Source of the DNA: Xanthobacteraceae bacterium
Lineage (GTDB): Bacteria > Pseudomonadota > Alphaproteobacteria > Rhizobiales > Xanthobacteraceae
Length of the DNA: 64,000 bases
NCBI GenBank assembly: GCA_019750915.1
Contig: JAIENY010000004.1
Span: 173,073-237,072 of the forward strand
Direction of reading: 5' to 3'
Both the position numbers and the translations under genes were made by a program. Under the pieces are notes generated by a model. That model was not told where the DNA came from. It ran no database searches and was given only the letters and a program-made list of their open reading frames with translations. Positions 28,554-38,855 of the stretch are shown here, in pieces. Each line of letters opens with the position of its first letter. The stretch's first letter is position 1.

Positions 28554-30665
28554 TCAGGCAAGATGCAGGGCGGTGACGACCACGTCGATCGCCTTGATAC
28601 CGATAAATGGAACAATGATGCCGCCGAGGCCGTAGATCAGCAGATTACGGCCGAGCAGTGCGCCCGCTCCGATCGGCTTGTAGGCGACGCCTTTCAGCGC
28701 CAATGGAATGAGCGCGATGATAATGAGTGCGTTGAAAATGATCGCCGACAGGATCGCGCTCTGCGGACTGGTCAAATGCATCACGTTCAGCACACCGAGT
28801 TGCGGATAGAACGCAAGAAACATCGCCGGGATGATGGCAAAATATTTCGCGACGTCGTTGGCGATCGAGAACGTTGTCAGTGCGCCGCGCGTCATCAGCA
28901 GCTGCTTGCCGATCTCGACAACCTCGATCAGCTTGGTCGGATTGGAATCGAGATCGACCATGTTGCCGGCCTCTCGCGCGGCCTGCGTTCCGGTGTTCAT
29001 GGCAACACCGACGTCGGCCTGAGCGAGCGCTGGCGCGTCGTTCGTGCCGTCACCGCACATCGCCACCAGCTTGCCTTTTGCCTGCTCGTCCCGGATCAAC
29101 TTCAGCTTGTCCTCCGGGGTCGCCTGCGCAAGGAAGTCATCGACGCCTGCTTCCGCCGCAATTGCCGCAGCCGTCATTGGGTTATCACCTGTGATCATCA
29201 CAGTGCGAATGCCCATACGTCGCAACTCGGCAAACCGCTCGCGAATGCCGCCCTTGACGATATCTTTCAGATGGATGACACCGAGGAGCTTTCCATCTCG
29301 CGCGACGGCGAGTGGTGTGCCGCCTGATTTCGCGATCTCGTCCGAGATAGTCTGGATTTCGCGCTCAGCCCCAGACTCGCTCACAGCCAACGAACGAACC
29401 ACGTTGCCTGTCGCCATGGTGCGCGATGCACCGCCATTCACATAATTCAGAATCGCATCGACCGCTCCCTTACGCACCGATGAGCCTCCAGCGTCCACGC
29501 CGCTCATGCGGGTTTGTGCCGTGAACGGTACGAAAGTCGCGCCGAGCTCGGCCATGTCGCGACCACGAATCCCGTACTTTTCTTTGGCCAGTACCACGAT
29601 CGAACGTCCTTCAGGCGTCTCGTCCGCCAGCGAGGCAAGCTGCGCGGCGTCCGCCAGCTCCTGCTCCGTCACACCGTTGATTGGACGCAGCGCAGTTGCC
29701 TGACGGTTCCCCAGCGTGATCGTGCCAGTCTTGTCGAGCAGCAGCGTATCGACATCACCCGCGGCCTCCACCGCACGGCCCGACATCGCGAGCACGTTGA
29801 ACCGAACAAGCCGATCCATTCCTGCGATACCGATCGCCGACAACAGTGCACCGATTGTCGTCGGGATCAATGTCACAAACAACGCCACCAACACGACAAT
29901 GGAAACGCTGCCACCAGCATAAGCGGCGTAGCTCGGGATCGTCACCGTCGCAAAAATGAAAATGATCGTCAGTCCCGCCAACAGGATATTGAGCGCGATC
30001 TCATTCGGTGTCTTTTGGCGCTCTGCGCCTTCCACCAGCTTGATCATGCGATCGATAAAAGTTGAACCCTGGGCCGCCGTAATCCTCACCCGAATCCAGT
30101 CCGAGAGCACCTGCGTGCCGCCGGTTACCGCTGATCGGTCGCCACCTGACTCACGAATCACAGGAGCGGACTCGCCGGTAATCGCGGCCTCGTTGACGGA
30201 GGCCACTCCTTCAATCACCTCGCCATCGGAGGGAATCGTGTCGCCGGCTTCGACGAGGACTACATCTCCGACTTTCAGGCTTACGCCTGGAACGAGGCGA
30301 AAAGTCCGGTCGGACCCGGTCGTCAGCTTGGCCTGTGTCTCGGTACGGGTCTTCTTTAGCGTTTCCGCCTGTGCCTTGCCGCGGCCCTCAGCTACAGCCT
30401 CCGCGAAGTTCGCAAAAAGAACCGTGAACCAGAGCCATAGGATGATTTGAAAGGCAAAGCCGGAATCAGCTCCGCCCGACACAAGGTTCCGTATGAAGAT
30501 CACCGTGGTGAGCGCCGCAACGACCTCGACCACAAACATCACCGGATTTTTCACCATCGCTCGCGGATTGAGCTTACCGAAAGCAGCTCCGATTGCCGGC
30601 AACACAATCTTGGGATCCAGCAAAGCCGAACCGGTTGTGCGGTTTTTTATATTCAACGTATCCAT
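28554..30665 (-). CDS. kdpB: Potassium-transporting ATPase subunit B (P-type)
   Basis: A 703-aa P-type ATPase subunit with the phosphorylation motif DKTGTIT, the TGES actuator loop (as ITGESAPV) and the [10 protein letters not shown] hinge. It hydrolyses ATP to drive high-affinity K+ uptake through KdpA. It sits between kdpA (24 nt) and kdpC (11 nt). Confidence 0.96.
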   Translation of the reverse strand: MDTLNIKNRTTGSALLDPKIVLPAIGAAFGKLNPRAMVKNPVMFVVEVVAALTTVIFIRNLVSGGADSGFAFQIILWLWFTVLFANFAEAVAEGRGKAQAETLKKTRTETQAKLTTGSDRTFRLVPGVSLKVGDVVLVEAGDTIPSDGEVIEGVASVNEAAITGESAPVIRESGGDRSAVTGGTQVLSDWIRVRITAAQGSTFIDRMIKLVEGAERQKTPNEIALNILLAGLTIIFIFATVTIPSYAAYAGGSVSIVVLVALFVTLIPTTIGALLSAIGIAGMDRLVRFNVLAMSGRAVEAAGDVDTLLLDKTGTITLGNRQATALRPINGVTEQELADAAQLASLADETPEGRSIVVLAKEKYGIRGRDMAELGATFVPFTAQTRMSGVDAGGSSVRKGAVDAILNYVNGGASRTMATGNVVRSLAVSESGAEREIQTISDEIAKSGGTPLAVARDGKLLGVIHLKDIVKGGIRERFAELRRMGIRTVMITGDNPMTAAAIAAEAGVDDFLAQATPEDKLKLIRDEQAKGKLVAMCGDGTNDAPALAQADVGVAMNTGTQAAREAGNMVDLDSNPTKLIEVVEIGKQLLMTRGALTTFSIANDVAKYFAIIPAMFLAFYPQLGVLNVMHLTSPQSAILSAIIFNALIIIALIPLALKGVAYKPIGAGALLGRNLLIYGLGGIIVPFIGIKAIDVVVTALHLA

Positions 30666-30689
30666 GGAACTAACTCCAAAGTGGAATTG

Positions 30690-32393
30690 TCAGTAGAGCG
30701 TGTTCGCGTTCGATGCGAGCTGCTCGACAATCGGTCCAAGCGACAGCGCCGGAAAGAACGTCAACCCGCCCACGATGAGGATCACACCGACGACAAGGCC
30801 AACGAACAGGCCGCCCGTGGTCGGCAGCGTGCCGGCCGAAGGTGGGATCGATTTCTTTCCGGCCAGTGAACCCGCCAAGGCCATCGCGGGGATGATCATG
30901 AAGAACCGGCCGACGAACATGGCCGTCGCCAGCGTCAAGTTATAAAACAACGTATTGGCGCTCAGTCCGGCAAATGCCGATCCGTTGTTCCCGGTCGCTG
31001 ACGTAAAGGCATAAAGCACTTCCGAAAAGCCGTGCGGTCCAGCATTCGCCATCGAGGCAACCGCCGGCGGCAATACGACGGCGACCGCGGTCCAACCGAG
31101 GATCATGAGTGGCAGGACCAGAATGGCGAGCATCGCCATCTTCACTTCGCGCGCCTCGATTTTCTTTCCGGCATACTCCGGCGTGCGGCCCACCATCAGT
31201 CCCGCGACAAAGATCGCGAGCACGACGAACAACAGCATACCGTAAAGGCCGGCGCCAACTCCGCCGACGATGATCTCGCCGAGCTCGATATTGATCAGCG
31301 GAATCATGCCGCCGATCGCCGTAAACGAGTCATGCATAGCGTTGACCGCTCCGCACGACGCCGCCGTGGTGATGACAGCGAACAGCGACGATGCAACGAC
31401 GCCGAAGCGGACCTCTTTGCCTTCCATGTTGCCGCCTTCGACGCCCAAAGTATGCATCAAGCTCGTCCCGTTGGCTTCGGCCCAATAAGTGATCGTCACG
31501 CCCGCGACAAACAAAACGCCCATCACCGCGAAGATTGCCCAGCCCTGCCGCTCGTTACCGACCATGCGGCCAAATACATTTGTCAGTGCCGCGCCGAGCG
31601 AGAAGATCGAAATCATCTGGACGAAATTCGAAAGCGCCGTGGGGTTCTCGAAAGGATGCGCCGCGTTGGCATTGAAGAAACCACCTCCGTTGGTGCCAAG
31701 CATCTTGATAGCAACCTGCGAGGCGACGGGGCCAAGCGCGATGGTCTGCTTACCGCCTTCGAGGGTAGTCGCGTCAACGTATGCGCCGAGCGTCTGCGGT
31801 ATACCCTGCCAGACCAGGAACAGCGTATAAACCACACAGATCGGTAACAGCACGTAGAGTGTGACGCGGGTGATATCGACCCAGAAATTTCCAACAGTCT
31901 TCGCGGAGGAGCGCGAAAAACCCCGAATCAACGCCATTGCCAGAGCGATGCCAGTGGCGGCCGAAAGAAAGTTCTGGTGCGCCAGCGCGAGCATCTGGCT
32001 CAGATACGACATCGTGCTTTCGCCGCCGTAGTTTTGCCAGTTGGTATTGGTGATGAAGCTAATTGCCGTATTAAACGACAAATCTGGAGCAACCGCTGAC
32101 TGATCTGCCGGATTGAACGGCAAAAGGCCCTGGAGGCGCAGAACCAGATAGATAATCAGGAAGCCGCCAATATGAAACAGCAGCATCGCAATGGTGTAGA
32201 CGAGCCAGTGCTGTTCCCGCTTTTCATCGACGCCAGCTGCCCAATAGATTCCGGTTTCGACCGGACGCAGCAGGAAAGACAAAAAGGTCGGTTTCCCATT
32301 AAAGACCTTGGTCATGTAGCCGCCAAGCGGCTTCACCAGCGCTGTTACGATCGCGCAGAATAGAAGAATCTGAATCCATCCATTGAGGGTCAT
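30690..32393 (-). CDS. kdpA: Potassium-transporting ATPase subunit A (K+ channel subunit)
   Basis: A 567-aa membrane protein of the superfamily of K+ transporters, with four selectivity-filter-like P-loops (for example [18 protein letters not shown]) and about ten helices. It binds and translocates K+ in the KdpFABC complex. It is 12 nt downstream of kdpF. Confidence 0.96.
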   Translation of the reverse strand: MTLNGWIQILLFCAIVTALVKPLGGYMTKVFNGKPTFLSFLLRPVETGIYWAAGVDEKREQHWLVYTIAMLLFHIGGFLIIYLVLRLQGLLPFNPADQSAVAPDLSFNTAISFITNTNWQNYGGESTMSYLSQMLALAHQNFLSAATGIALAMALIRGFSRSSAKTVGNFWVDITRVTLYVLLPICVVYTLFLVWQGIPQTLGAYVDATTLEGGKQTIALGPVASQVAIKMLGTNGGGFFNANAAHPFENPTALSNFVQMISIFSLGAALTNVFGRMVGNERQGWAIFAVMGVLFVAGVTITYWAEANGTSLMHTLGVEGGNMEGKEVRFGVVASSLFAVITTAASCGAVNAMHDSFTAIGGMIPLINIELGEIIVGGVGAGLYGMLLFVVLAIFVAGLMVGRTPEYAGKKIEAREVKMAMLAILVLPLMILGWTAVAVVLPPAVASMANAGPHGFSEVLYAFTSATGNNGSAFAGLSANTLFYNLTLATAMFVGRFFMIIPAMALAGSLAGKKSIPPSAGTLPTTGGLFVGLVVGVILIVGGLTFFPALSLGPIVEQLASNANTLY

Positions 32394-32405
32394 GGTCGTT
32401 GCCTC

Positions 32406-32495
32406 TCAAAAGCGCTCGGGGCGCAGCAGAGCGTATGTCAGGTAAAACAGGAGACCAGCCGACACAAAGCCGGCAAGCGCGTAATCAAAAATCAT
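32406..32495 (-). CDS. kdpF: Potassium-transporting ATPase subunit F
   Basis: A 29-codon ORF: Met-Ile-Phe-Asp-Tyr, a single hydrophobic helix (ALAGFVSAGLLFYLTYALL) and a basic tail RPERF. This is the size, composition and place of KdpF, the small stabilising subunit. A GGGGAGG ribosome site lies 6 nt before its ATG at 32495. It is read between a second tiny ORF and kdpA, 12 nt from each. Confidence 0.88.
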   Translation of the reverse strand: MIFDYALAGFVSAGLLFYLTYALLRPERF

Positions 32496-32507
32496 GACGA
32501 CCTCCCC

Positions 32508-32591
32508 TCAGAGCCAGTCGCAGGCATAGGCGTAGCCAATCGACAACGCGAAAAAGCCGAGCCCCATAACCAGCATGATGACGTCCAACAT
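32508..32591 (-). CDS. 27-aa membrane ORF leading the kdp operon
   Basis: A short ORF starting at ATG 32591 with a GAAGAGG site about 6 nt upstream. The product is almost one hydrophobic helix (DVIMLVMGLGFFALSIGYAYA) followed by Cys-Asp-Trp-Leu. The 12-nt gap to kdpF equals the kdpF-kdpA gap, arguing for a translated operon member rather than chance. I know of no assigned function. It could be an extra KdpF-like subunit, a regulator of the complex or a leader peptide. Confidence 0.6.
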   Translation of the reverse strand: MLDVIMLVMGLGFFALSIGYAYACDWL

Positions 32592-32881
32592 CGGATGCCT
32601 CTTCCATAACCTTATGCAGCGCGACTCTTAAGTGCCGCACTTCGACATGCAGGGAAGCGGGATGAAGCCCCGCTTTCATCGTGATGGATTGGCACTCGCG
32701 CCGTAGGTTTTCGAGACGTCGCCGGGGGCAACGTTATAGGAATTCCATAAAGACGCCGTACCGCCCGGCGTTTACACGGCATTTATAACGTTATGCCGCA
32801 CGCAATCTCGAATTCAAATGCACAGCCGCCCAATCTGAACCTACGACCACAAACCGGTCGCGGATAATTGAGGAGCGGTAG
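32592..32881. promoter_or_regulatory. Divergent control region of kdp and the unknown gene at 32882
   Basis: A 290-nt non-coding stretch. It holds an inverted repeat AACGTTATA (32730-32738) / TATAACGTT (32784-32792) and, inside it, a shorter GC-rich inverted repeat ACGCCG...CGGCGT. The kdp promoter and KdpE site must lie here, but I cannot assign them by eye. The 32882 gene has AGGAGCGG 4 nt before its ATG. Confidence 0.4.
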
Positions 32882-33343
32882 ATGTTGTACCAACTGGAAC
32901 ATAGCGAGCGGCTTGCTGCGCTCGTTAATCGGCTGAACAGCGCGGCGCAGCCCACCGAGGCAGCGTTTATCGAAGTTCTTGAAACATCTGAACGTGTCGC
33001 CCACGCCGGACAGGGGCGCGCTGCCGCAAACCTGAAAAGGCTTATCAGTTGCGAGGCCTGGACAGAAGCCGCGCTTGCATCGATCGAGGTTCTTACACCA
33101 CGCTGGAAGCTTTGCCGTTTGATTTATGACGGTGGAGAATGGTTCTGTTCACTTTCTTCTCATCGCGATCTGCCGGATTGGCTCGATCAGGTCATCGAAA
33201 GCCATCACCGGGACATCGGCCTGTCAATTCTGACGGCCGTCGTTGAGGCGATGCGCAACGACGACGCCAACCGCACTCCCCAGACGCACAAGCGTTTGCG
33301 CGTCATGCCAGAGGCGCTCGTCCTGTGTGAGAATTTCTTCTGA
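32882..33343 (+). CDS. Hypothetical protein, 153 aa
   Basis: A soluble ORF with a good ribosome site (AGGAGCGG). The protein is acidic, has no signal peptide or membrane segment and is rich in Leu, Ala and Glu in its first 60 residues, suggesting a helical N-terminal part. The central WKLCRLIYDGGEWFCSLSSHRDLPDWL stretch is compositionally coherent. I recognise no domain. It diverges from kdp and is followed by two further small genes in the same direction. Confidence 0.7.
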   Translation: MLYQLEHSERLAALVNRLNSAAQPTEAAFIEVLETSERVAHAGQGRAAANLKRLISCEAWTEAALASIEVLTPRWKLCRLIYDGGEWFCSLSSHRDLPDWLDQVIESHHRDIGLSILTAVVEAMRNDDANRTPQTHKRLRVMPEALVLCENFF

Positions 33344-33373
33344 CACTTTTTACGACTTGTTCCGGGACTCCCG

Positions 33374-33643
33374 ATGACAATTGAGCCACACGATCTGCCG
33401 AACGACCTGCGATCGGCACACGTCTTCATCCGCTTCGGGATGAGGATCATTCTGCTCGCGCTGTTCACTGCATTCATCGGCGCTCGTTTTGGTCAAGCGA
33501 TGCTGTGGATTTCCGCGGTCCTTTGCCTCATCAGCGCCATTGTAAGACGAGAGCGGCCCTTCGGCGGAGATCTAACGCACTGGGACGAGGGAGCCGCCTA
33601 CGGTGCGCTCTACTGCGCCGCGTCTGCCATTAGCGTCGCCTGA
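33374..33643 (+). CDS. Small membrane protein, 89 aa
   Basis: Two adjacent hydrophobic helices (about residues 21-39 and 42-58) are followed by a short polar segment and a C-terminal WDEGAAYGALYCAASAISVA tail. It starts 30 nt after the previous gene. No family recognised; an inner-membrane protein is likely. Confidence 0.6.
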   Translation: MTIEPHDLPNDLRSAHVFIRFGMRIILLALFTAFIGARFGQAMLWISAVLCLISAIVRRERPFGGDLTHWDEGAAYGALYCAASAISVA

Positions 33644-33715
33644 TGATTACCTCTCCACGTCACACTGGCGTTCCTTCGAACGCTATTCGTTTCCAATTTC
33701 CCGCAAGAGTTCATC

Positions 33716-33931
33716 ATGTATACGAACAACGAACCTCCGTTGCCCTCCTCTCCAACCGTCTTTGTCGGACAGAATGACCGGGGCGACTGGGTGGCCTGTG
33801 AACAACATGGTCTGTTTGGTGGACTTTTTATCAATTATGCGGAGGCGCTGCGTTACGCCCTTTTTGAGAATGGCCATCATGAGGAGACCATCATCAGAGT
33901 CTCAGGTCGTTCGCTCGAGCTTAACATCTGA
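33716..33931 (+). CDS. Hypothetical protein, 71 aa
   Basis: A small soluble ORF with the pattern TVFVGQNDRGDWVACEQHG, then LFGGLFINYAEALRYALFENGHH. This looks like a compact domain conserved in rhizobial hypothetical proteins (my recollection, not checked). A purine-rich stretch (GCAAGAG) lies about 10 nt upstream. Function unknown. Confidence 0.6.
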   Translation: MYTNNEPPLPSSPTVFVGQNDRGDWVACEQHGLFGGLFINYAEALRYALFENGHHEETIIRVSGRSLELNI

Positions 33932-34208
33932 AACAAGTCGCAGGTGCTCTCGATGTCGCTCAGATGTAGATCTGACGATCTCGTGAGATTCCTTTGCGCT
34001 GCAATGCAAGAAGTCGTGGGCATTGTTGGTATCTGGCTTCAACAATGAACGCCGATGATCTTTAACCTTGCGGCATCGCAGCAAGTGGAATCCGCGTCGT
34101 AGCGTCGCATCTCCCGAAACTTTCTTGCGATTGTTCCCAACAAGCCCTTGTCTTGAAGCCAAGTAAAAGAGTCCGCTTGAAAAGCGGAAGGCTCAACGGG
34201 AGGACGCA

Positions 34209-35348
34209 ATGACGATACGTAGAAAAGACGCTACGACGACACGCCGCCGTTTCCTTAAAGGTGCTGCGGCCACCGCGGCGGCGACGGTAGTGACCGCGCC
34301 AGCCATCGCGCAGAGTCAAGGGCCCATCAATATGCGTTGGCAGAGCACCTGGCCTGCCAAGGACATCTTCCACGAATATGCTTTGGATTATGCCAAGAAG
34401 GTCAACGACATGACTGGCGGCGAACTCAAGATCGAAGTTTTGCCGGCGGGCGCCGTCGTACCTGCCTTTGGCCTGCTCGACGCCGTTTCAAAAGGTACCC
34501 TCGATGGCGGCCACGGCGTCATGGTCTATCACTACGGCAAACAGACAGCCCTGGCCTTGTGGGGCTCCGGTCCGGCCTATGCCATGGACGCCAACATGCT
34601 GCTTGCCTGGCATAAATATGGCGGCGGCAAGGAGCTGCTGGCCAAGCTTTACAACTCGATCGGCGCGAACGTCGTGTCGTTTCCGTATGGGCCGATGCCA
34701 ACTCAGCCGCTCGGCTGGTTCAAGAAACCGGTTTCCAAAGCTGAGGATCTGCAGGGCGTGAAGTTCAGAACCGTCGGAATTTCGATCGACGTGTTCACCG
34801 GCCTCGGCGCAGCGGTCAATGCCCTGCCCGGCGGGGAGATCGTCTCGGCGATGGATCGCGGACTGCTCGATGCGGCGGAGTTCAACAATGCGTCTTCGGA
34901 TCGCCTGCTCGGCTTCCCGGACGTCTCCAAGATCTGCATGTTGCAGAGTTATCATCAGAACGCCGAGCAATTCGAGGTTCTGTTTAACAAAACAAAATAT
35001 GACTCTCTGCCCGAGAAGATGCGGGCAATCATCGCCGCCGCTTCGGAAGCAGCGGGCCAGGATATGTCCTGGAAGGCAATCGACCGCTATTCGCAGGACT
35101 ACGCGGAGATGCAGAGCAAGGACAAAGTCAAATTCTACAAGACCCCGGACTCTGTTCTTCAGAAGCAGCTCGACATCTACGACGACGTCGTTGCCAAGAA
35201 GTCCGCTGAGAACGCCCTGTTCAAGGAAATTGTCGAGTCGCAAATGGCGTTCGCCAAACGGGCGACGCAATGGGAACAGGACACGGTGGTTAGCAGGCGA
35301 ATGGCCTACAATCACTACTTCGGTCCAAACGCGAAACGGCGAAGCTGA
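34209..35348 (+). CDS. dctP: TRAP transporter substrate-binding protein (DctP/TakP type)
   Basis: A 379-aa periplasmic binding protein with a twin-arginine signal (RRRFLKGAAA, cleavage near AIAQSQ) and a GGGAGG ribosome site. The mature protein resembles the TakP branch that binds 2-oxo acids, lactate or similar carboxylates, for example around the GGEIVSAMDRGLLDAAEF segment. It is first in the dctPQM operon. The ligand is not known; a C2-sulfonate or carboxylate are options, since TRAP systems also import isethionate in some bacteria. Confidence 0.92.
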   Translation: MTIRRKDATTTRRRFLKGAAATAAATVVTAPAIAQSQGPINMRWQSTWPAKDIFHEYALDYAKKVNDMTGGELKIEVLPAGAVVPAFGLLDAVSKGTLDGGHGVMVYHYGKQTALALWGSGPAYAMDANMLLAWHKYGGGKELLAKLYNSIGANVVSFPYGPMPTQPLGWFKKPVSKAEDLQGVKFRTVGISIDVFTGLGAAVNALPGGEIVSAMDRGLLDAAEFNNASSDRLLGFPDVSKICMLQSYHQNAEQFEVLFNKTKYDSLPEKMRAIIAAASEAAGQDMSWKAIDRYSQDYAEMQSKDKVKFYKTPDSVLQKQLDIYDDVVAKKSAENALFKEIVESQMAFAKRATQWEQDTVVSRRMAYNHYFGPNAKRRS

Positions 35349-35359
35349 ATCTTCCCTAT

Positions 35360-35398
35360 TGCGCTCATCATCCGGCCAGAGTCCGGATGATGAGCGCA
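35360..35398 (+). promoter_or_regulatory. Strong hairpin between dctP and dctQ
   Basis: A perfect 16-bp stem (TGCGCTCATCATCCGG with its complement) and a 7-nt loop, starting 11 nt after the dctP stop. No U-tract follows, so it more likely stabilises the dctP mRNA or partly attenuates than fully terminates. This would give more binding protein than membrane subunits. Confidence 0.7.
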
Positions 35399-35435
35399 CG
35401 GCAAAGTCGTTCACCCAGCTTTGGGCCGGATTTTG

Positions 35436-36104
35436 ATGAACATTCAGCGTGCGCTTTATACGATCGACCGGATCAGTACGTTTACCGGCAAAGCCGCGTC
35501 ATGGCTGATCGTCGGACTGATGACGCTCGTTTGTGTCGAGGTTTTCAAGCGCTACATCATGAACATGCCGACGGCATGGATTTTCGATGCCTCGAACATG
35601 TTCTACGGCACGTTATTCATGGTGTGCGGAGCCTATACGTTGGCACAAAATGGCCACGTCCGCGGAGACTTTCTTTACAGTTCGATGAGGCCACGAACGC
35701 AGGCGACACTCGATCTCGTTCTTTATATCACTTTCTTCCTGCCCGGCATCATGGCGCTCTGCTACGCCGGGCTGGACTACGCAGCCGATTCATGGCGCAT
35801 CAATGAACACTCCAATGTCACAGCCGATGGGCCGCCCGTTTATCATTTCAAGACGGTGATTCCGATCGCCGGTGCACTTCTGTTGCTGCAAGGAATCGCG
35901 GAGATCATCCGCTGCATCATTTGCCTCAGGACGGGCGCATGGCCGGATCGCTTGAGAGATGTCTCCGAGATCGATGTTGTCGAAGAGCAGCTCGCGAACA
36001 GCCAATATGTGGATGAGGACGCGCGCGCAAAAGCTATTGCCAACGCACAGAATATTGAGGAAAGCGCGCGCCAGCGCGGCATGGGTGGGAATCAGCAGAC
36101 ATGA
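35436..36104 (+). CDS. dctQ: TRAP transporter small permease
   Basis: A 222-aa DctQ with four hydrophobic helices (about residues 20-180) and a hydrophilic C-terminal tail of roughly 45 residues rich in Glu, Ala and Arg. The start is ATG 35436; TTG 35421 would add five residues. The stop overlaps the dctM start (ATGA). Confidence 0.88.
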   Translation: MNIQRALYTIDRISTFTGKAASWLIVGLMTLVCVEVFKRYIMNMPTAWIFDASNMFYGTLFMVCGAYTLAQNGHVRGDFLYSSMRPRTQATLDLVLYITFFLPGIMALCYAGLDYAADSWRINEHSNVTADGPPVYHFKTVIPIAGALLLLQGIAEIIRCIICLRTGAWPDRLRDVSEIDVVEEQLANSQYVDEDARAKAIANAQNIEESARQRGMGGNQQT

Positions 36105-37960
36105 GCGATCCAGCCCTCGGCCTGATGATGCTCGCTTTGATCGTGGTCGTCATCATGATGGGTTTTCCAACAGCGTTCACGCTGATGGGGCTTGGCATGA
36201 TGTTCGGTTTCTTCGCCTATCATCGTACAGGCGAAGGCTGGGCGGATAACCACATTTTCGATCTGATGGTTCAGCGCACGTACGGTGCGATGACCAACGA
36301 CGTTCTGATCTCGATCCCATTGTTCGTTCTGATGGGGTACGTGATGGAGCGCGGCGCGCTGGTGGATAAAATGTTCTATTCCATTCAGCTTGCGTTTCGC
36401 CGCGTTCCGGCATCCCTCGCGGTCGCGACGCTGTTTGTCTGCACATTCTGGGGAATCGCGAGCGGACTGGTCGGCGCCGTTGTGGTGCTGATGGGCGTGA
36501 TCGCCTTCAATCCGATGCTGAAGGCAGGCTACGACGTAAGACTGGCGTCCGGTGTCATCACGGCTGGCGGAACACTGGGAATCCTGATTCCGCCGTCGAT
36601 CATGATCATCGTGTATGCCGCGGTTGCCGGTCAGTCCGTCGTGAAGCTTTATGCGGCTTCGATGTTTCCGGGCTTTTTCCTGGCGCTGCTTTATCTTGTC
36701 TACATCATCGGCTGGGCTCTTTTGAACCCGAAGATCGCGCCGAAACTGCCGGAAAGCGAGACGCGCGTTCCGGTCACGCCATGGGTCGATGAACTGCGAC
36801 GAGCCTATTCAGAGCGGATGTTCCCTGCTCTCGTCATGGCAACGGTCATGCCGGCGAAAGCTCTCTCGATCACAGTTGATGGGGCAAAGAAGGGCTATCT
36901 CTTCATTCTGAAAAGCCTCTGCTATGCCCTAGTGCCGCTCGTCCTCACGGTGGCGACACTCTGGGGTGTATGGTGGTACGTCGTCATCCACCAACAAGCC
37001 GAAGCGCCACCGCAAGTGACCATCACGGAACGGATCGGCGCAACGCCGCCCTCTTCAACGCCGCCTGAAGAGACGCTTCAGGAACTTGGCAGCGGCGCCG
37101 ACGCCTCGCAAGCCGCAAGAGAGCCGGAAGTGCTGCAGCAAATGGGCAACGCCGAATTGCAGAATCAAAGATTGGCGATACCAGCCGATGAAGGCCCGCC
37201 GCAGGAATTCTACACTTACTTCGCCATCACGGCCGCCCTGCTCGGTCTTCTTCTACTCTACTACTATTGGTCCATGCGGGCAGAACAGTTCGAGGTGCTG
37301 CGCCTGCTGACGGCTTCCGTCATGCCGCTCGGCATTCTCACTGTCGTCGTCCTTGCAGTGATCCTGTTTGGCATCACGACGGCTACGGAATCCGCTGCAG
37401 TTGGCGCCGCAGGCGCCTTTCTGCTCGCGATACAGGCCCGCACGCTCGATTGGAAACGCACAAAGGAAGCTGTCTTTCTCACGGCAAAAACCACTGCGAT
37501 GGTTTGCTGGCTTTTCGTCGGATCGGCCCTGTTTTCAGCCGTTTTTGCCATTCTCGGCGGCCAGGCTCTGCTTGAAAGCTGGGTTCTTTCGCTCAATCTC
37601 ACGCCCATCCAGTTTATGATCTTGTCGCAGGCCATCATCTTCGTCCTCGGTTGGCCGCTCGAATGGACCGAGATCATCGTGATTTTCGTACCGATCTTCC
37701 TGCCCATGCTCAAACACTTTGGCATCGATCCGGTCCTCTGGGGCACGCTGGTATTCGTTAATCTGCAGGCCGCTTTTCTTTCGCCGCCTGTCGCAATGTC
37801 TGCGTTCTATCTGAAAGGCGTTGCTCCAAGTCATGTCACGCTCAACCAGATCTTTTCAGGGATGATGCCTTATATGCTGATTGTCATCCTCTGCATGGTG
37901 TTGATGTATCTGTGGCCGGGCATGACACTTTGGCTGCCGAATTATCTTTACGGAAATTAG
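36101..37960 (+). CDS. dctM: TRAP transporter large permease with a central insert
   Basis: A 619-aa DctM; typical DctM proteins are about 430 aa. The N-terminal half (to about residue 215) and the C-terminal half (from about residue 405) match the usual transport core, including the SGGTLGILIPPSI-like segment after helix 4 and FLSPPVAMSAFY near the end. Between them lies an insert with two extra predicted helices (about residues 262-300 and 372-390) around a Pro/Glu/Gln-rich linker. Large DctM proteins of this kind occur with TakP-type binding proteins. It uses an ion gradient to import the ligand held by DctP. Confidence 0.9.
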   Translation: MSDPALGLMMLALIVVVIMMGFPTAFTLMGLGMMFGFFAYHRTGEGWADNHIFDLMVQRTYGAMTNDVLISIPLFVLMGYVMERGALVDKMFYSIQLAFRRVPASLAVATLFVCTFWGIASGLVGAVVVLMGVIAFNPMLKAGYDVRLASGVITAGGTLGILIPPSIMIIVYAAVAGQSVVKLYAASMFPGFFLALLYLVYIIGWALLNPKIAPKLPESETRVPVTPWVDELRRAYSERMFPALVMATVMPAKALSITVDGAKKGYLFILKSLCYALVPLVLTVATLWGVWWYVVIHQQAEAPPQVTITERIGATPPSSTPPEETLQELGSGADASQAAREPEVLQQMGNAELQNQRLAIPADEGPPQEFYTYFAITAALLGLLLLYYYWSMRAEQFEVLRLLTASVMPLGILTVVVLAVILFGITTATESAAVGAAGAFLLAIQARTLDWKRTKEAVFLTAKTTAMVCWLFVGSALFSAVFAILGGQALLESWVLSLNLTPIQFMILSQAIIFVLGWPLEWTEIIVIFVPIFLPMLKHFGIDPVLWGTLVFVNLQAAFLSPPVAMSAFYLKGVAPSHVTLNQIFSGMMPYMLIVILCMVLMYLWPGMTLWLPNYLYGN

Positions 37961-38009
37961 CGTTGTTCCCAAACAAGGTACGATTTTCGAACCGGAAAAA
38001 CCGGCGAGT

Positions 38010-38852
38010 TCAGGTCAGAACCACGATCGGCGGATGCTCGGCAGCCGTGCGGGTGGGTTCTTTGAAACTCTTTGAACGAACTGTCAGAAAATCGAGCAGA
38101 TGATTTCGTAGCGGATAGTATTCAGCGCATTTGTGTAAACCCACGCCTGATCGATCCTCAGGCAGCGTATTTTGTACGATCTCGGCAATACAGGCGCCCG
38201 GACCATTCGTCATCAGGACAATCTTGTCGGCTAGCAATAGGGCTTCATCGACGTCGTGCGTGATCATGAAGACAGTCTGGCCCGTCGAACGGCAGATGTT
38301 ACGGACCTCGTCCTGCAGCGCCCCCCGCGTCAGCGCGTCAAGCGCGGAGAACGGCTCATCCATCAACAGCATCTTGGGCTCGATCGCCAAGGCCCGTGCA
38401 ATACCGACACGCTGCTTCATACCGCCGGACAACTCCGCGGGACGTTTCGTCTCATGTCCTCTCAATTGGACCAGATCGATGTAACGCTGACAATGCTGAT
38501 CTATCTGCGCACGCGGCAATGACCGAAAGCGGGACTCCGCCGCAAACGCGATGTTTTCCATCACCGTCATCCATGGCATCAACGCGTGGCTTTGAAAAAT
38601 CACGGCGCGATCCAGACTTGGGCCGGTGACCTCCTTGCCATTGACAATGATCACGCCCTCGTTCGGCCGCTCAAGGCCCGCCAATGCATTTAAAATCGTG
38701 GTCTTTCCGCAACCTGAGTGACCGATCACACAGATAAACTCTCCGCCTTCGATCGCGAGCCAGAGATTCTCGAACACGGTGACCGGCTTGCCATCGCGCT
38801 GGGCGTAACGCTTGGCGATGCCTTCAATCGAAATCAGACTTGAACTGCTCAT
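38010..38852 (-). CDS. NitT/TauT-family ABC transporter ATP-binding protein
   Basis: A 280-aa ATPase of the nitrate/sulfonate/taurine/cyanate class: Walker [10 protein letters not shown], signature [15 protein letters not shown], Walker [14 protein letters not shown]-loop in MITHDVDEA. It pairs with the permease 3 nt upstream and most likely with the NrtA-type binding protein at 42129, which lacks transport genes of its own. Thiocyanate, cyanate or a similar small anion would suit the neighbouring scnBAC-like genes; this is inference. Confidence 0.92.
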   Translation of the reverse strand: MSSSSLISIEGIAKRYAQRDGKPVTVFENLWLAIEGGEFICVIGHSGCGKTTILNALAGLERPNEGVIIVNGKEVTGPSLDRAVIFQSHALMPWMTVMENIAFAAESRFRSLPRAQIDQHCQRYIDLVQLRGHETKRPAELSGGMKQRVGIARALAIEPKMLLMDEPFSALDALTRGALQDEVRNICRSTGQTVFMITHDVDEALLLADKIVLMTNGPGACIAEIVQNTLPEDRSGVGLHKCAEYYPLRNHLLDFLTVRSKSFKEPTRTAAEHPPIVVLT

Positions 38853-38855
38853 GAT

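Noticed and set aside
26758..28635. 625-aa open frame on the plus strand over kdpD/kdpC
   Set aside because: Antisense shadow of GC-rich coding sequence; the translation is Arg/His-rich without domain character, while kdpD and kdpC are complete on the other strand.
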